A stretch of 64,000 nt of DNA from Pseudarthrobacter enclensis (GCF_030811655.1 NZ_JAUSRE010000002.1:272948-336947); one strand, 5' to 3'; positions 16,556-25,310 are shown, numbered from the stretch's first letter. The notes: a model not told the origin generated them from the sequence alone. A program made the numbers and translations.

Positions 16556-16571
16556 GTTGCGCGCACGTTAC
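16556..16571 (-). promoter_or_regulatory. GlnR-like box 1 upstream of amt
   Basis: On the minus strand it reads GTAAC-GTGCGC-GCAAC, matching the actinobacterial GlnR pattern GTnAC-n6-GaAAC with one mismatch. Confidence 0.55.
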
Positions 16572-16608
16572 ACAAATCGCTCCTGCGTGAAGTTCACGTA
16601 TCGCCTAT

Positions 16609-16624
16609 GTTTCGGGAATGTAAA
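16609..16624 (-). promoter_or_regulatory. GlnR-like box 2 upstream of amt
   Basis: On the minus strand it reads TTTAC-ATTCCC-GAAAC, again one mismatch from GTnAC-n6-GaAAC. It lies 53 bp (about five helical turns) from box 1 and has the same orientation. Confidence 0.55.
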
Positions 16625-16770
16625 CGGCTTCTTCCTGCCGGCCGAGGGCAAGGCCCGTCGTGCCCTCTACTGCCCCGGAATGACGGGGCGAAGGACCTTC
16701 CAAAGGTGAAATCCGCCGTCGTACGCTCTTCTGCCTTCTGTTTCCGCGCCATGAACGGCGCCTCACCGGC

Positions 16771-17565
16771 CTAGAACCGGCGAGCGTTGGCCAACACCGG
16801 CAGCTTGGCCCGGACGTCCTCCACGGCCGAGGGATCGATGTCGACGACGGCGAGCTCGGGCTTCCCACCAAGGGCCACCACGGTCTTTCCCAGGGGCGTG
16901 ACGACAGCGCTGTGGCCGATCCCGGTAGGTGCTGTTCCTGCGGGCCCTGCACCCGTGGTTTCGGGGTCGCCCTGCCCGCAGGCGACGACGAACGTGGTGC
17001 TGTCCAGCGCCCGGGCGCGGACCAGCAGATCCCACTGCTCGGCTTTGCCTTCGCCGGCGCCCCACGATGCGCACACAATGTTCACCTGTGCGCCGGCATT
17101 GGCGTTGGCCGTGAACAGCGCGGGAAAACGGACGTCGTAGCAGGTGGCCAGGCCGAACACGGTGCCGTCGAGCTCGAACGTCACCGGGGCTTTCCCCGCT
17201 TCGACCGTCCTGGATTCGGTAAAGCCGAAGGCGTCAAAAAGGTGGACCTTGTCGTAGGACGTGTCCACTCCGGGGCCGGTCACCAGCAGCGTGTTGCGGA
17301 CGCGGCCGTCCCTCCCGGGGGTGAACATACCCGCCACGATGGTGATCTCCAGCTCCTTGGCGATCCTGCGGACCTCGCCGGCCCACGGGCCATCAAGAGG
17401 CTCGGCAATATCTTTGAGCGGGTGGCCGAAGGCGCGCATCGTCGCCTCGGGGAACACCACCAGCTGTGCGCCGGCATTCTTTGCCTGGGCAGCGTAGTCC
17501 CAGACCAGCTCGAGGTTGGCGGCGGTGTCGGCGCTGCTGATGATCTGGGCTACTGCGATACGCAT
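16771..17565 (-). CDS. Carbon-nitrogen hydrolase (nitrilase superfamily amidohydrolase)
   Basis: A 264-residue cytoplasmic hydrolase with the Glu-Lys-Cys triad: Glu40 in LVVFPEATM, Lys106 in DTSYDKVHLFDAF and Cys142 in LATCYDVRFP. Order and length fit the Nit/omega-amidase-like aliphatic amidase branches. The ATG at 17565 follows GGAGATC; the longer in-frame start 20 codons upstream lies in the operator. The GntR/FCD gene is divergent, with its palindromic operator between them, so the regulator probably represses this gene until an effector appears. The substrate is an unknown amide or carbamoyl compound. Confidence 0.85.
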   Translation of the reverse strand: MRIAVAQIISSADTAANLELVWDYAAQAKNAGAQLVVFPEATMRAFGHPLKDIAEPLDGPWAGEVRRIAKELEITIVAGMFTPGRDGRVRNTLLVTGPGVDTSYDKVHLFDAFGFTESRTVEAGKAPVTFELDGTVFGLATCYDVRFPALFTANANAGAQVNIVCASWGAGEGKAEQWDLLVRARALDSTTFVVACGQGDPETTGAGPAGTAPTGIGHSAVVTPLGKTVVALGGKPELAVVDIDPSAVEDVRAKLPVLANARRF

Positions 17566-17583
17566 GGAAGATCTCCGATCTGT

Positions 17584-17600
17584 TGTATACATAATGTATG
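17584..17600. promoter_or_regulatory. GntR/FCD operator between amidohydrolase and regulator
   Basis: The perfect palindrome ATACAT-A-ATGTAT (17587-17599) within TTGTATACATAATGTATG overlaps the regulator start codon. A partly matching site, TGTATACATTACGCATAC, lies at 19719-19736. Confidence 0.7.
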
Positions 17601-18254
17601 GTAAAAATTTCCGGTTCGGCCGCATCCGGCCGCGAAAAGGCGTACGACTACTTGCGCGAAAACGTCCTGACTGACCCGGAACTGCAGGGCCGCTTCCTGA
17701 ATGAGCAGGAGTTGGCCGCCGACATCGGGGTGTCCCGCACTCCGGTTCGTGAGGCGCTGCTGCTGCTGGTCTCCGACGGTCTTGTGGAGCTTATCCCGCA
17801 GCGGGGCGCATACGTCCCCGTCGTCACCGGCCGGGAGATTTCCGAGCTCATGGAACTTCGTGGCGTGCTGGAAAGCCATGCTGCCAAGCTTGTCATTGAA
17901 GAGCATCGCGTGCCCGCCAGGCAAATGCAGGAAACCCTGCAGAAGCAGGCGCAAATTCCGAACAACGTGGATCAGGAAGACGCTCGCGAGTTTATCCGCC
18001 TGGACACGCTCTTCCATCAGCAGCTTATCGACGCTGCCGGAAACGAACTCATTTCACGAACGTACAGCAGGCTCCATGTGCGGCAGATCCTCGTGGGCGT
18101 TTCTGCCCTGTTCCGCACGGGAAGCAGGCGCCAGGCGGTGTGCGCCGAACACCAGGACATTCTCGATGCCCTGGTGGCCGGCGACTCCGCCGGTGCCAAG
18201 GAGGCTATAGATCATCACCTCGCGGTGACGCGGGACATCCTCCTTCGCACCTGA
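17598..18254 (+). CDS. GntR-family regulator, FCD subfamily
   Basis: A 218-residue regulator. The N-terminal winged helix shows LNEQELAADIGVSRTPVREA near residue 36 and LVELIPQRGAYVP; the C-terminal FCD domain (~80-215) has the metal/ligand pocket residues in FIRLDTLFHQQLIDAAGN and the closing AIDHHLAVTRDIL. FCD regulators sense small organic acids. There is no clear ribosome binding site; the start lies inside the operator, which suggests a short or absent leader. The gene ends immediately before the convergent MFS gene. Confidence 0.88.
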   Translation: MVKISGSAASGREKAYDYLRENVLTDPELQGRFLNEQELAADIGVSRTPVREALLLLVSDGLVELIPQRGAYVPVVTGREISELMELRGVLESHAAKLVIEEHRVPARQMQETLQKQAQIPNNVDQEDAREFIRLDTLFHQQLIDAAGNELISRTYSRLHVRQILVGVSALFRTGSRRQAVCAEHQDILDALVAGDSAGAKEAIDHHLAVTRDILLRT

Positions 18255-19665
18255 TCATCGGGCTTCGCCCACGCCGGACACGCGCGCTGCTTCGCCGGGC
18301 GCAAGGGACTTCGCAGTCCCTTCCAGCAGCAGGCGGTAGTCCTGGTCCTCCACTGTGTTGTTGTCCCGGCCCAAGGTCAGGCCGACGAGGGTCACGACCG
18401 CCGCGACCGCCACGTAAATTGCCACCGGAATCCAAGTACCGAACTGTGAAAGCAGGACGGTGAACAGCAATGGTGCGATGGCTCCGCCGATGACACCCGC
18501 GAACGTGTAGGCGAGTGAGCTTCCCGTTGAGCGCAACCGCGGTGAGAACTGCTCCACGATGAAGGCTGCCTGCGGCCCGTACATAAAGGAGTGTGCCGCC
18601 AGCCCCAGAACGATGCCCACGATCAGCACTGGCTCGTTGTTGCCGCCGAGGGTGCCGAAGAATACGAACGTCCACACGGCTCCGGCCACTGCGCCCACGC
18701 CATAGACCAGTCGACGGTTGAAACGGTCCGAGACTGCGCCCGCCAGGGGGATCATGAACAGCTGGATGGCCGAGCCGACCAGCACGGCGGTGAGCACCTG
18801 ATTGCGTTCGTAGCCGAGCACCTGGATTCCGTAGGTAAGGGTGAAGACGGTGAACAGTGCGTACAACACATCCGGGCCCACCCGGCAGAGGATGGCAGCG
18901 ATGAGGGGTCGGAGTTCCTTGGTGAGCACTTCCCGGACTGGCGCGGCCGGCTGTTCTCCGTGGGCTTCGATCGCTTTGAAGATGGGAGTGTCCTCCAGCT
19001 TGAGCCGGATCCACAGACCGAATCCGACCAGCAGCGCGGACACCACGTAATGCGATGCGCCACCCAAAGCTGATGAACTGCTCCTCGTTGAGCATCAGGG
19101 TCAGGACCGCCAAGGCGCCGTTGGCCAACAGGTTGCCGGCAGGCGGACCTACCTGCGCTGCCGAGGCCCAAAAACCCCGCCGCTGCGGGTCACCGTACTC
19201 GCTGGAGAGCAGCACCGCTCCGCCCCACTCGCCGCCCACGCCCACGCCCTGTGCGAAGCGCAGGAGTACCAGGATCATCGGGGCGGCAACGCCAATGCTG
19301 TCGTAGCCCGGAAGGACTCCGATCAGCACTGTGGCCACGCCAATGATCATCAGAGTGGTAACAAGGACCTTCTTGCGCCCGATCCGGTCGCCGAGCCTTC
19401 CGAAGACCACCCCGCCCACGGGCCGTGAGACATAGCCGACGGCGTAGGTGGAGAAGGCCAGGATGGTGCCGGTCAGGGGATCTGAGGACGGAAAGAAAAC
19501 GACGGGAAAAACGACCGCGGCCGCGGCGGAGTAGACGGCGAAGTCATACCACTCCAGGGCCGTGCCGGTCAGGCTTGCCGCAAAGGCTTTGAACAGGCCC
19601 TTGGGATGAATTGGCGGCCCTGGCTGTGACGCCGCGCCCGCAGCCGAAACCGGAGAATTGCTCAT
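18255..19665 (-). pseudogene. MFS metabolite:H+ symporter, interrupted by a frameshift
   Basis: The two halves of one MetS/ShiA-type symporter lie in different frames. The first ~200 codons from ATG 19665 (behind TGGAGGA) contain LTGTALEWYDFAVY, GRLGDRIGRKKVLV and ALLRFAQGVGVGGEWGGA-like motifs; the second half, ending at 18255, contains SALLVGFGLWIRLKLEDTP, DRFNRRLVYG and ALAYTFAG-like motifs. The switch falls at about 19047-19051, after FGWRIA: thirteen bases occupy the space of four codons, so one extra T is enough to explain it. This is a real inactivating mutation or an assembly error. The intact protein would import organic acids for the neighbouring enzymes. Confidence 0.85.
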
Positions 19666-19718
19666 TGTGTCCTCCACAGTGGATTTGTCTAGGTGACGCC
19701 TGTCACGCTGGCGTTAAA

Positions 19719-19736
19719 TGTATACATTACGCATAC
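19719..19736. promoter_or_regulatory. Second GntR/FCD-like operator
   Basis: TGTATACATTACGCATAC shares TGTATACAT and ATR with the site at 17584-17600. It lies between the divergent MFS and DUF2848 genes and so links them to the same regulator. Confidence 0.55.
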
Positions 19737-19825
19737 TGGATGTACATTGGCGACTGTTTCCGGTTTCCGGTTTGTTAAATTTCCCGCGGTGCACCGGCTC
19801 CGCGGCCCTCGAAAAGGACGGCTCC

Positions 19826-20512
19826 ATGACGGCTCTCAGCTTTGAACTTCCTGACGGCACCATCAAGAACGTGCAAGTCCGGCACCTCCTGAACGCCGGG
19901 TACGCAGGACGTGAGCAGGATGAGGTGCAGGCGCACATCGCTGAACTCGCGGAGCTTGGCGTCCCCGGCCCCACCACGACGCCCGCCATGTACCCCGTCT
20001 CGCCCTATCTGGCGCAGCAGGTGTCCGAGGTCTTTGTCCAGCATGCACGGACGTCCGGTGAGGCGGAATGGGCGCTGGTCATCACTGACCACGACGTCCT
20101 CCTCACGGTCGCCTGCGACCACACGGATCGTGAGCTGGAAGTACACGGCGTTGCGTGGAGCAAGAACGCCAGCCCCGATGTCCTGGGCCGCAAGGCCTGG
20201 CGGCTTGAGGATGTGCGGGACCATCTGGACCGCATTTCGCTGCGGGGCTGGGTAGGGCAGGGGGACACCCCAGATACCCTCATCCAAGACAGCTCCCTCG
20301 AGGCCCTGCTGACGCCGGACTACTGGCTGGAGGTGCTGGCTGAACGCGGGCTCAACCACCCGGGCACGGTGCTGATTTCCGGCACCGTGGCGATGACTGG
20401 CGGGGTCAACCAGTTCGCCCGAAGCTGGAAGGTGGAGATGACGGATCCGGTGACGGGAGAGTCGCTGGACGTGCAGTACGTAGTGGAGCAAATGCCGCAG
20501 CCCATCGGCTAA
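19826..20512 (+). CDS. DUF2848 family protein
   Basis: A 228-residue protein matching DUF2848: NAGYAGREQDEVQAHIAELA near residue 24, LGVPGPTTTPAMYPVS near 46, VACDHTDRELEVHGVAWSKN near 95 and AWRLEDVRDHLDRISLRGW near 125. The family has a fold related to fumarylacetoacetate hydrolase but no established reaction. AAAAGGA precedes the ATG; an upstream in-frame start adds 36 unlikely residues. The promoter carries a GntR/FCD-like site, and the MFS transporter is divergent, which suggests a hydrolytic step in the same pathway as the amidohydrolase. Confidence 0.85.
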   Translation: MTALSFELPDGTIKNVQVRHLLNAGYAGREQDEVQAHIAELAELGVPGPTTTPAMYPVSPYLAQQVSEVFVQHARTSGEAEWALVITDHDVLLTVACDHTDRELEVHGVAWSKNASPDVLGRKAWRLEDVRDHLDRISLRGWVGQGDTPDTLIQDSSLEALLTPDYWLEVLAERGLNHPGTVLISGTVAMTGGVNQFARSWKVEMTDPVTGESLDVQYVVEQMPQPIG

Positions 20513-20544
20513 AGGAGGCGCAAAGCGGCGTTCATAGGGTCAAA

Positions 20545-20582
20545 GAGGGTTCCGCTGCCCCGACCGGGACGGCGGAACCCTC
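20545..20582. terminator. Bidirectional terminator after DUF2848
   Basis: Arms GAGGGTTCCGC (20545-20555) and GCGGAACCCTC (20572-20582) enclose a 16-base loop between the convergent DUF2848 and DUF2630 genes. Confidence 0.7.
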
Positions 20583-20595
20583 TCAGGCCCTGAAG

Positions 20596-20832
20596 CTACT
20601 GCCGGTAGCCCTCAACCTCGCTGATGGGGCGGGCTTCGGCGTCGTTAGGGTTTTCGCCTGAATCTTTCTTGGCCCGGCGTTGGCGCAGGAGGTCCCAGCA
20701 CTGGTCCAGGCTTTCCTCAACGTACTTGAGCCGCGCCTGGTCCGGCGCCTGTCCGTCGCCCGAGCCCTCGCGCAGCGAGTGTTCCTCCTCAACAAGGGCC
20801 TGGATGTGCGTCAAAATGTCCTGGTCATTCAT
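20596..20832 (-). CDS. DUF2630 family protein
   Basis: A 78-residue cytoplasmic protein with the DUF2630 pattern: MNDQDILTHIQALVEEEHSL, then LKYVEESLDQCWDLLRQRRA and a Pro-Ile-Ser-Glu-Val-Glu-Gly-Tyr tail. It is almost entirely helical and acidic/basic in alternation. The family is common in actinobacteria and has no known function. It is single and converges on the DUF2848 gene. Confidence 0.85.
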   Translation of the reverse strand: MNDQDILTHIQALVEEEHSLREGSGDGQAPDQARLKYVEESLDQCWDLLRQRRAKKDSGENPNDAEARPISEVEGYRQ

Positions 20833-20917
20833 GGCTTCCCCTTACTCCGGTCCGGTCTCCTTCAGCGTACGTAGTAGGTGCCGAAGCCACCAGTCCCTGC
20901 GATGTACCATCAACGTC

Positions 20918-21316
20918 ATGCCCACTGCGCTTGATATGGCAGGTCCCATCCTGGAAGTGCTCACGTGGTTGTGCCTGCCTGCGGGGCTCGGGCTGCTGTT
21001 CTATGCCGGGTTCCTCCGCCGCTTCGTGCACCCGTGGGATGTGGCTGAGGCCGTGGTGTACTCCGACTCCACCGGGGTGGGGTTCCGCTGGTTCGACCGG
21101 AAGCACCAGGTGCACAACGCTCCCATGTCCCCTTATGACATCAGGGATATGGCCGTGGGGGACACCCTGTCCGTCTACTACCACCCCAAGCGCCCAACCC
21201 AGTGGCAGACCACCGTCCCGGAGGAAGCCGGCAGGACAGCCGCGGTGCTGGGCCGTTGCCTGACCGCGATCGGGGCGGTGGCGCTATTGGGAGGTTTCGT
21301 CCTGCCGATGTTCTAG
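20918..21316 (+). CDS. Membrane protein with a DUF3592-like core
   Basis: A 132-residue protein with one hydrophobic segment near residues 10-32 (VLTWLCLPAGLGLLFYAGFL) and one at the end (LTAIGAVALLGGFVLPMF). The soluble middle has WFDRKHQVHNAPMSPYDIRD and the V-G-D-x-L-x-V-Y-Y-x-P pattern, resembling DUF3592 proteins in which a two-helix hairpin carries a small beta domain. The start ATG has no clear ribosome binding site and may be near the transcript start. Its function is unknown and the neighbours are unrelated. Confidence 0.6.
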   Translation: MPTALDMAGPILEVLTWLCLPAGLGLLFYAGFLRRFVHPWDVAEAVVYSDSTGVGFRWFDRKHQVHNAPMSPYDIRDMAVGDTLSVYYHPKRPTQWQTTVPEEAGRTAAVLGRCLTAIGAVALLGGFVLPMF

Positions 21317-21407
21317 CTGCTTTGTGCATGCTTCGCTCCGCCGGCAGGCACCGCAGGGCGGCGGAGCCGCTGGGCATCATGCCCAGCAGGAGCAGGAGGG
21401 CAGCCGG

Positions 21408-21767
21408 CTAACTGCCACTTCGGGGCGCGAACATGATCACGGCGACGCCCAGCAGGCAGACCAGGGACCCCGCGATATCCCACCTGTCCGGCCGGAAACC
21501 GTCAAAAACCACGCCCCACGCCAGGGAGCCGGCCACGAACACGCCGCCGTACGCCGCGAGGATCCGGCCGAAATGGGCGTCGGGCTGGAAGGTGGCGACG
21601 AACCCGTAGGCCCCCAGCGCAACCACGCCGAGTCCTGCCCACCACCACTCCTTTCCTTCACGGACGGCCTGCCACACAAGCCAGGCGCCGCCGATTTCTG
21701 CGGCAGCGGCCAGCACGAACAACACGATGGTCTTGAAAACGCTGACCGTTTCACCCGGAATACCCAC
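21408..21767 (-). CDS. UPF0060 (YnfA) family membrane protein
   Basis: A 119-residue, four-helix integral membrane protein with the YnfA pattern [57 protein letters not shown] order and [19 protein letters not shown]. The family resembles small multidrug resistance exporters, and transport has been suggested but not settled. The start is GTG 21767 without a strong ribosome binding site. It is divergent from the luciferase-like gene, with about 54 bases between. Confidence 0.9.
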   Translation of the reverse strand: MGIPGETVSVFKTIVLFVLAAAAEIGGAWLVWQAVREGKEWWWAGLGVVALGAYGFVATFQPDAHFGRILAAYGGVFVAGSLAWGVVFDGFRPDRWDIAGSLVCLLGVAVIMFAPRSGS

Positions 21768-21821
21768 GCAGCCATCATGCCAGCCGGGAATGTAGCCGCC
21801 CCCGGGAGAGTTGGCGCAGGT

Positions 21822-22868
21822 ATGGAGCGCATCGGATTCCTCTCATTCGGCCACTGGGGTCCCGGCCAGGGTTCCCGCACCAGGACGGCGGCGGATGCCC
21901 TGCTCCAGGGGATCGAACTTGCCGTTGCCGCTGAAGAGCTGGGCGTGGACGGCGCGTTCTTCCGTGTTCACCATTTCGCCCGCCAGCAGGCATCCCCGTT
22001 CCCACTCCTGTCCGCCATTGCCGCCCGGACCAGCCGCATCGAAATCGGCACGGGCGTCATCGACATGCGCTACGAGAACCCTCTGTACATGGCCGAAGAG
22101 GCCGCGGCCGCGGACCTCATCAGCGGCGGCAGGCTGCAACTGGGCATCAGCCGTGGTTCACCGGAACCGGCCCGCGAGGGTGCAGCGGTCTTTGGCCACC
22201 GTCCCCGGCCGGGGGAGACCGACGTGGACATGGCGCGGCGCCACACCGAAGTCTTCCGCAGAGCCATCACCGGGGCCGGCGTGGCCCAAGCGGACCCAAG
22301 ATACGCCGGCGGCGGCACCGGGCTCCTCCCCATCCAGCCCCAGTCCCGGGGACTGGCGGAACGGATCTGGTGGGGCGCCGGCAGCAGGAAGACAGCGGTG
22401 TGGGCAGCGGAGCTCGGCATGAACCTGATGAGCTCCACGCTGCTTACCGAGGACACCGGCGTTCCGTTCCATGAGCTCCAGGCTGAGCAGATCCAGCTGT
22501 TCCGGGATGCGTGGGCTGCGGCCGGCCATGCCCATACGCCGCGTGTTTCGGTCAGCCGCAGCGTCCTGCCCATCGTGGATGAAGAGGACAAATACTACTT
22601 CGCCGGCAGCGCACTCCGGGACGGCCGCGACCAGGTGGGCGTCATTGACGGGCTGACCGCCAGGTTCGGGAAGAGCTACGTGGGCCCGCCGGACGTCCTG
22701 GCGGAACAGCTCGCAGCCGACACCGCGGTGCAGGCTGCGGACACGCTCCTCCTGACCGTTCCCAATCAGCTGGGCGTGGAGTTCAACGCCAAGCTCCTGG
22801 GCAGCATCGCCCAGTACGTGGCCCCCGCCCTGGGATGGAACCGAAACGACGCCGGGAACTTTTTGTGA
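21822..22868 (+). CDS. LLM-class flavin-dependent oxidoreductase
   Basis: A 348-residue bacterial-luciferase-like TIM barrel. Recognisable parts are [41 protein letters not shown] with the nonprolyl cis-peptide region, [20 protein letters not shown], and [20 protein letters not shown]. Enzymes of this class use reduced FMN or F420 from a partner reductase. The ATG at 21822 gives the standard beta-1 strand ([11 protein letters not shown]). A ferredoxin-reductase gene follows 125 bases on, but in a separate unit. The substrate is unknown. Confidence 0.88.
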   Translation: MERIGFLSFGHWGPGQGSRTRTAADALLQGIELAVAAEELGVDGAFFRVHHFARQQASPFPLLSAIAARTSRIEIGTGVIDMRYENPLYMAEEAAAADLISGGRLQLGISRGSPEPAREGAAVFGHRPRPGETDVDMARRHTEVFRRAITGAGVAQADPRYAGGGTGLLPIQPQSRGLAERIWWGAGSRKTAVWAAELGMNLMSSTLLTEDTGVPFHELQAEQIQLFRDAWAAAGHAHTPRVSVSRSVLPIVDEEDKYYFAGSALRDGRDQVGVIDGLTARFGKSYVGPPDVLAEQLAADTAVQAADTLLLTVPNQLGVEFNAKLLGSIAQYVAPALGWNRNDAGNFL

Positions 22869-22964
22869 GACCCAACCGTTACTCTTAGGAGTGCGGCGTG
22901 GGGGCTTCGCGCCCACCAACTAGCGTGTGACTGCGGAACGGTCATATGACGGAGAGAGAGAAAT

Positions 22965-22997
22965 ATGGCTCACACCGCCTTAGGCTTAACCGTATGA
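22965..22997 (+). CDS. Ten-residue leader ORF overlapping the reductase start
   Basis: ATG at 22965 follows GGAGAGAG (22951-22958), the best ribosome binding site in this leader, and reads MAHTALGLTV before TGA. The TGA shares four bases (ATGA) with the start codon of the reductase at 22994, which has little Shine-Dalgarno sequence of its own. A coupled upstream ORF is therefore plausible. Confidence 0.45.
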   Translation: MAHTALGLTV

Positions 22998-24088
22998 TCC
23001 GGCTACGTCAGCTGGCCCAGGCGGCCTCAGTGCTTACCACCCCTTTGGCGCCGGAAGACATCCTGGCGCTGTTCAACCCTGTCTACTCGGCCCGGCAGTT
23101 GCGCGGCGTGGTCACCCGGGTGGTCCAGGAGACCGCCCAGTCCGCAACGATCTTCTTCCGCCCCGGCCGCGGATGGAAGGCGCACCTGGCGGGACAATGG
23201 GCGCGAATTGGCGTCGAACTCGACGGCGTACGCCACTGGCGCTCCTACTCGCTCAGCGCCCCTGCCGGCAAGGACCCGGCCATCACGGTGACCGACGTCG
23301 GCGCGGTCTCCGGCACCCTGGTACGCACCACAAAGCCCGGTGATGTCCTCTTCCTGGCCCCGCCGCAGGGTGATTTCGTGCTCCCCGAACATCCACGCCC
23401 CCTCCTCATGATCACCGCCGGCAGCGGGATCACTCCGGTGATGTCCATGATCCGCACGCTTGTGCCGCGGCGTCCGGATGCCGACGTCGTGCTGGTCCAC
23501 TCAGCCCGCACCGCCGCGGACAGCCTGTTCCGTGAGGAGCTGGCCGAGCTTGCGGACCAGTTCCCCAACTTCCGGCTGGCACATTGGTACACCGGCGAGC
23601 AGGGCCGCATGGACTTCTCCAGCACCAAAGAGCTGGACACGATCTGCCCTGACTGGAAGGAACGGGCGGCTTACGCGTGCGGTCCCGACAGTTTCCTGGA
23701 TGACGCGGAGGCGCTGTGGAAGCGGGCGCTGGCTGCCAAGGCTCCGGGGTCCGAGGTCGCCGTGGCCGGCGACCCGGGCAACCTGATGATCGAGCGCTTC
23801 AACACCACCTTCAACGCCGGCGTAGGGCACGACGGCGGCCTGGTCACCTTCGAAGCCTCGGACCGTGAGGTGCAGGCCGACGGCGACACCCCCATTCTGG
23901 ACATCGGCGAGGACGCCGGGGTGCTGATGCCCAGCGGCTGCCGGATGGGCATCTGCCACAGCTGCCTCACGCCGCTGCTCGCCGGGCAGGTCCGGGACCT
24001 GCGGACTGGGGAAATCCATGGCGAACCCGGCCAACTGATCCAAACGTGTGTCTCGGCAGCCGCCGGACCCGTAAACCTCGAAATCTGA
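22994..24088 (+). CDS. Ferredoxin reductase with C-terminal 2Fe-2S domain (desaturase electron donor)
   Basis: About 364 residues from ATG 22994 (or 380 from ATG 22946). An FAD-binding barrel (RSYSLSAPAGKDP) precedes the NAD(P) domain (LLMITAGSGITPVMSMIRTL, ACGPDSFLDDAEALW) and a plant-type [2Fe-2S] domain with MPSGCRMGICHSCLTPLLAG and TCVSAA. This order is that of the reductases that feed acyl-CoA delta-9 desaturases, such as mycobacterial Rv3230c, and a desaturase gene follows after 13 bases. It passes electrons from NADPH to the membrane desaturase. Translation may be coupled to the short upstream ORF. Confidence 0.9.
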   Translation: MIRLRQLAQAASVLTTPLAPEDILALFNPVYSARQLRGVVTRVVQETAQSATIFFRPGRGWKAHLAGQWARIGVELDGVRHWRSYSLSAPAGKDPAITVTDVGAVSGTLVRTTKPGDVLFLAPPQGDFVLPEHPRPLLMITAGSGITPVMSMIRTLVPRRPDADVVLVHSARTAADSLFREELAELADQFPNFRLAHWYTGEQGRMDFSSTKELDTICPDWKERAAYACGPDSFLDDAEALWKRALAAKAPGSEVAVAGDPGNLMIERFNTTFNAGVGHDGGLVTFEASDREVQADGDTPILDIGEDAGVLMPSGCRMGICHSCLTPLLAGQVRDLRTGEIHGEPGQLIQTCVSAAAGPVNLEI

Positions 24089-24101
24089 GGAGCACCACGG
24101 A

Positions 24102-25271
24102 ATGTCTGTAATCACCCCAAGCAAAGTCACCCCCGCGGGAAGCTCAAGAACCCGGCCCGGGAAGCTCGCCGAATCGGGCAGCCCAACGGTGCGGCCGCCG
24201 GCTGCCGCACACCTCAGCGATGAGCAGGTGGCGGAGCTGGGCCGCGAGCTCGACGCCATCCGGGACGAGGTCCTTGCCAAGCGGGGCGCCGAAGATGCCG
24301 CCTACATCCGCCGGATGATCAAGATCCAGCGCGGACTCGAGATCTCCGGCCGGGCCGCCCTCCTGGTCAGCAAGAACAAAGCTGCCTGGGTTACCGGCAC
24401 CACCTTGCTGAGCCTGGCCAAGATCCTGGAGAACATGGAGCTGGGCCACAACATCCTGCACGGCCAGTGGGACTGGATGCGCGATCCGGACATCCACTCG
24501 ACCACGTGGGAATGGGACTTTGTCACCCCCTCGCGGTCCTGGCAGCACACGCACAACGACCTGCACCACCGCTGGACCAACGTGGTGGGCAAGGACAACG
24601 ACGTCGGATACAACCTCCTGCGCATGGACGAGCAGCAGCCCTGGAAGCCCATCAACCTGGCCAACCCGCTGTTTAACGCCATCCTGGCCCCAGTCTTCGA
24701 ATGGGGCATCGCCATCTACGACCTCGAACTGACCGAGTATAAAGAAGGCACCAAGTCCAAGGAAGCCCTGCTCAAGGACCTCAAGGCCCTGGGCAAGAAG
24801 GTGATCACTCAGTTCACCAAGGACTACGCGGCAACCCCTGCGGTCGCCATGCTCACCGGGTCGGCGAAGCAGGCCCTTTTCGGCACGATCGCAGCCAACG
24901 CCATCCGCAACGTCTGGGCGCACGCCGTGATCTTCTGTGGCCACTTCCCCGAAGGAACCGACACCTTCACGGAGGAGATGGTGGATGGCGAGACCCGCGG
25001 CGACTGGTACGTGCGCCAGATGATCGGTTCGGCCAATATCTCCGGCTCCAAGTTCATGCACCTGATGACCGGAAACCTCTCCCACCAGATCGAGCACCAC
25101 CTCTTCCCGGATCTGCCCTCCAACCGGTACGCCGAAGTGGCGCCCAGGGTTCGCGAGATCTGCCAGCGCTATGGCCTGAAGTACACCACCGGTCCCCTGC
25201 TGAAGCAGGTGGGTTCGTCCTGGGCCAAGGTCTTCAAGTTGGCGCTGCCCGGAAAGACTGCCCGGGCCTAG
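24102..25271 (+). CDS. Fatty acid (acyl-CoA) desaturase
   Basis: A 389-residue membrane di-iron desaturase. The three histidine boxes are present: HNILH at 116-120, HTHNDLHH at 149-156 and HQIEHH near residue 330, with an extra NISGSKFMHLMTGNLSHQIE stretch before the third. It probably introduces a cis double bond into acyl-CoA, as does mycobacterial DesA3, and changes membrane fluidity. The adjacent reductase gene is the obvious electron donor. A 15-bp perfect hairpin follows the stop. Confidence 0.92.
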   Translation: MSVITPSKVTPAGSSRTRPGKLAESGSPTVRPPAAAHLSDEQVAELGRELDAIRDEVLAKRGAEDAAYIRRMIKIQRGLEISGRAALLVSKNKAAWVTGTTLLSLAKILENMELGHNILHGQWDWMRDPDIHSTTWEWDFVTPSRSWQHTHNDLHHRWTNVVGKDNDVGYNLLRMDEQQPWKPINLANPLFNAILAPVFEWGIAIYDLELTEYKEGTKSKEALLKDLKALGKKVITQFTKDYAATPAVAMLTGSAKQALFGTIAANAIRNVWAHAVIFCGHFPEGTDTFTEEMVDGETRGDWYVRQMIGSANISGSKFMHLMTGNLSHQIEHHLFPDLPSNRYAEVAPRVREICQRYGLKYTTGPLLKQVGSSWAKVFKLALPGKTARA

Positions 25272-25310
25272 CCCGACAGCCTGAACCGCGCAGGCTGCCC
25301 GAATGGCGGA

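Larger units (their letters stand above)
16448..16770. other. Intergenic region upstream of amt
   Basis: About 320 bases without a gene between amt and the amidohydrolase gene. The recognisable content is two GlnR-like boxes (16556-16571 and 16609-16624), both in the orientation of amt. The rest shows no repeat, ORF or RNA structure that I could support. Confidence 0.5.

Noticed and set aside
16601..16620. AmtR-type box (CTAT-N6-ATAG) upstream of amt
   Set aside because: CTAT is present but the second half is not. The GlnR pattern fits better.
18205..18254. Extension of the 5' MFS frame to a continuous 490-codon ORF ending at 18205
   Set aside because: After FGWRIA the frame turns into low-quality Arg/Gly/His-rich sequence, while the other frame continues with family motifs. 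The long frame is a result of the frameshift.
22946..22964. Start of the ferredoxin reductase at ATG 22946
   Set aside because: No ribosome binding site lies upstream and the first residues (TEREKYGSH) are not typical. ATG 22994 overlapping the leader ORF gives a better start, although this is not proven.
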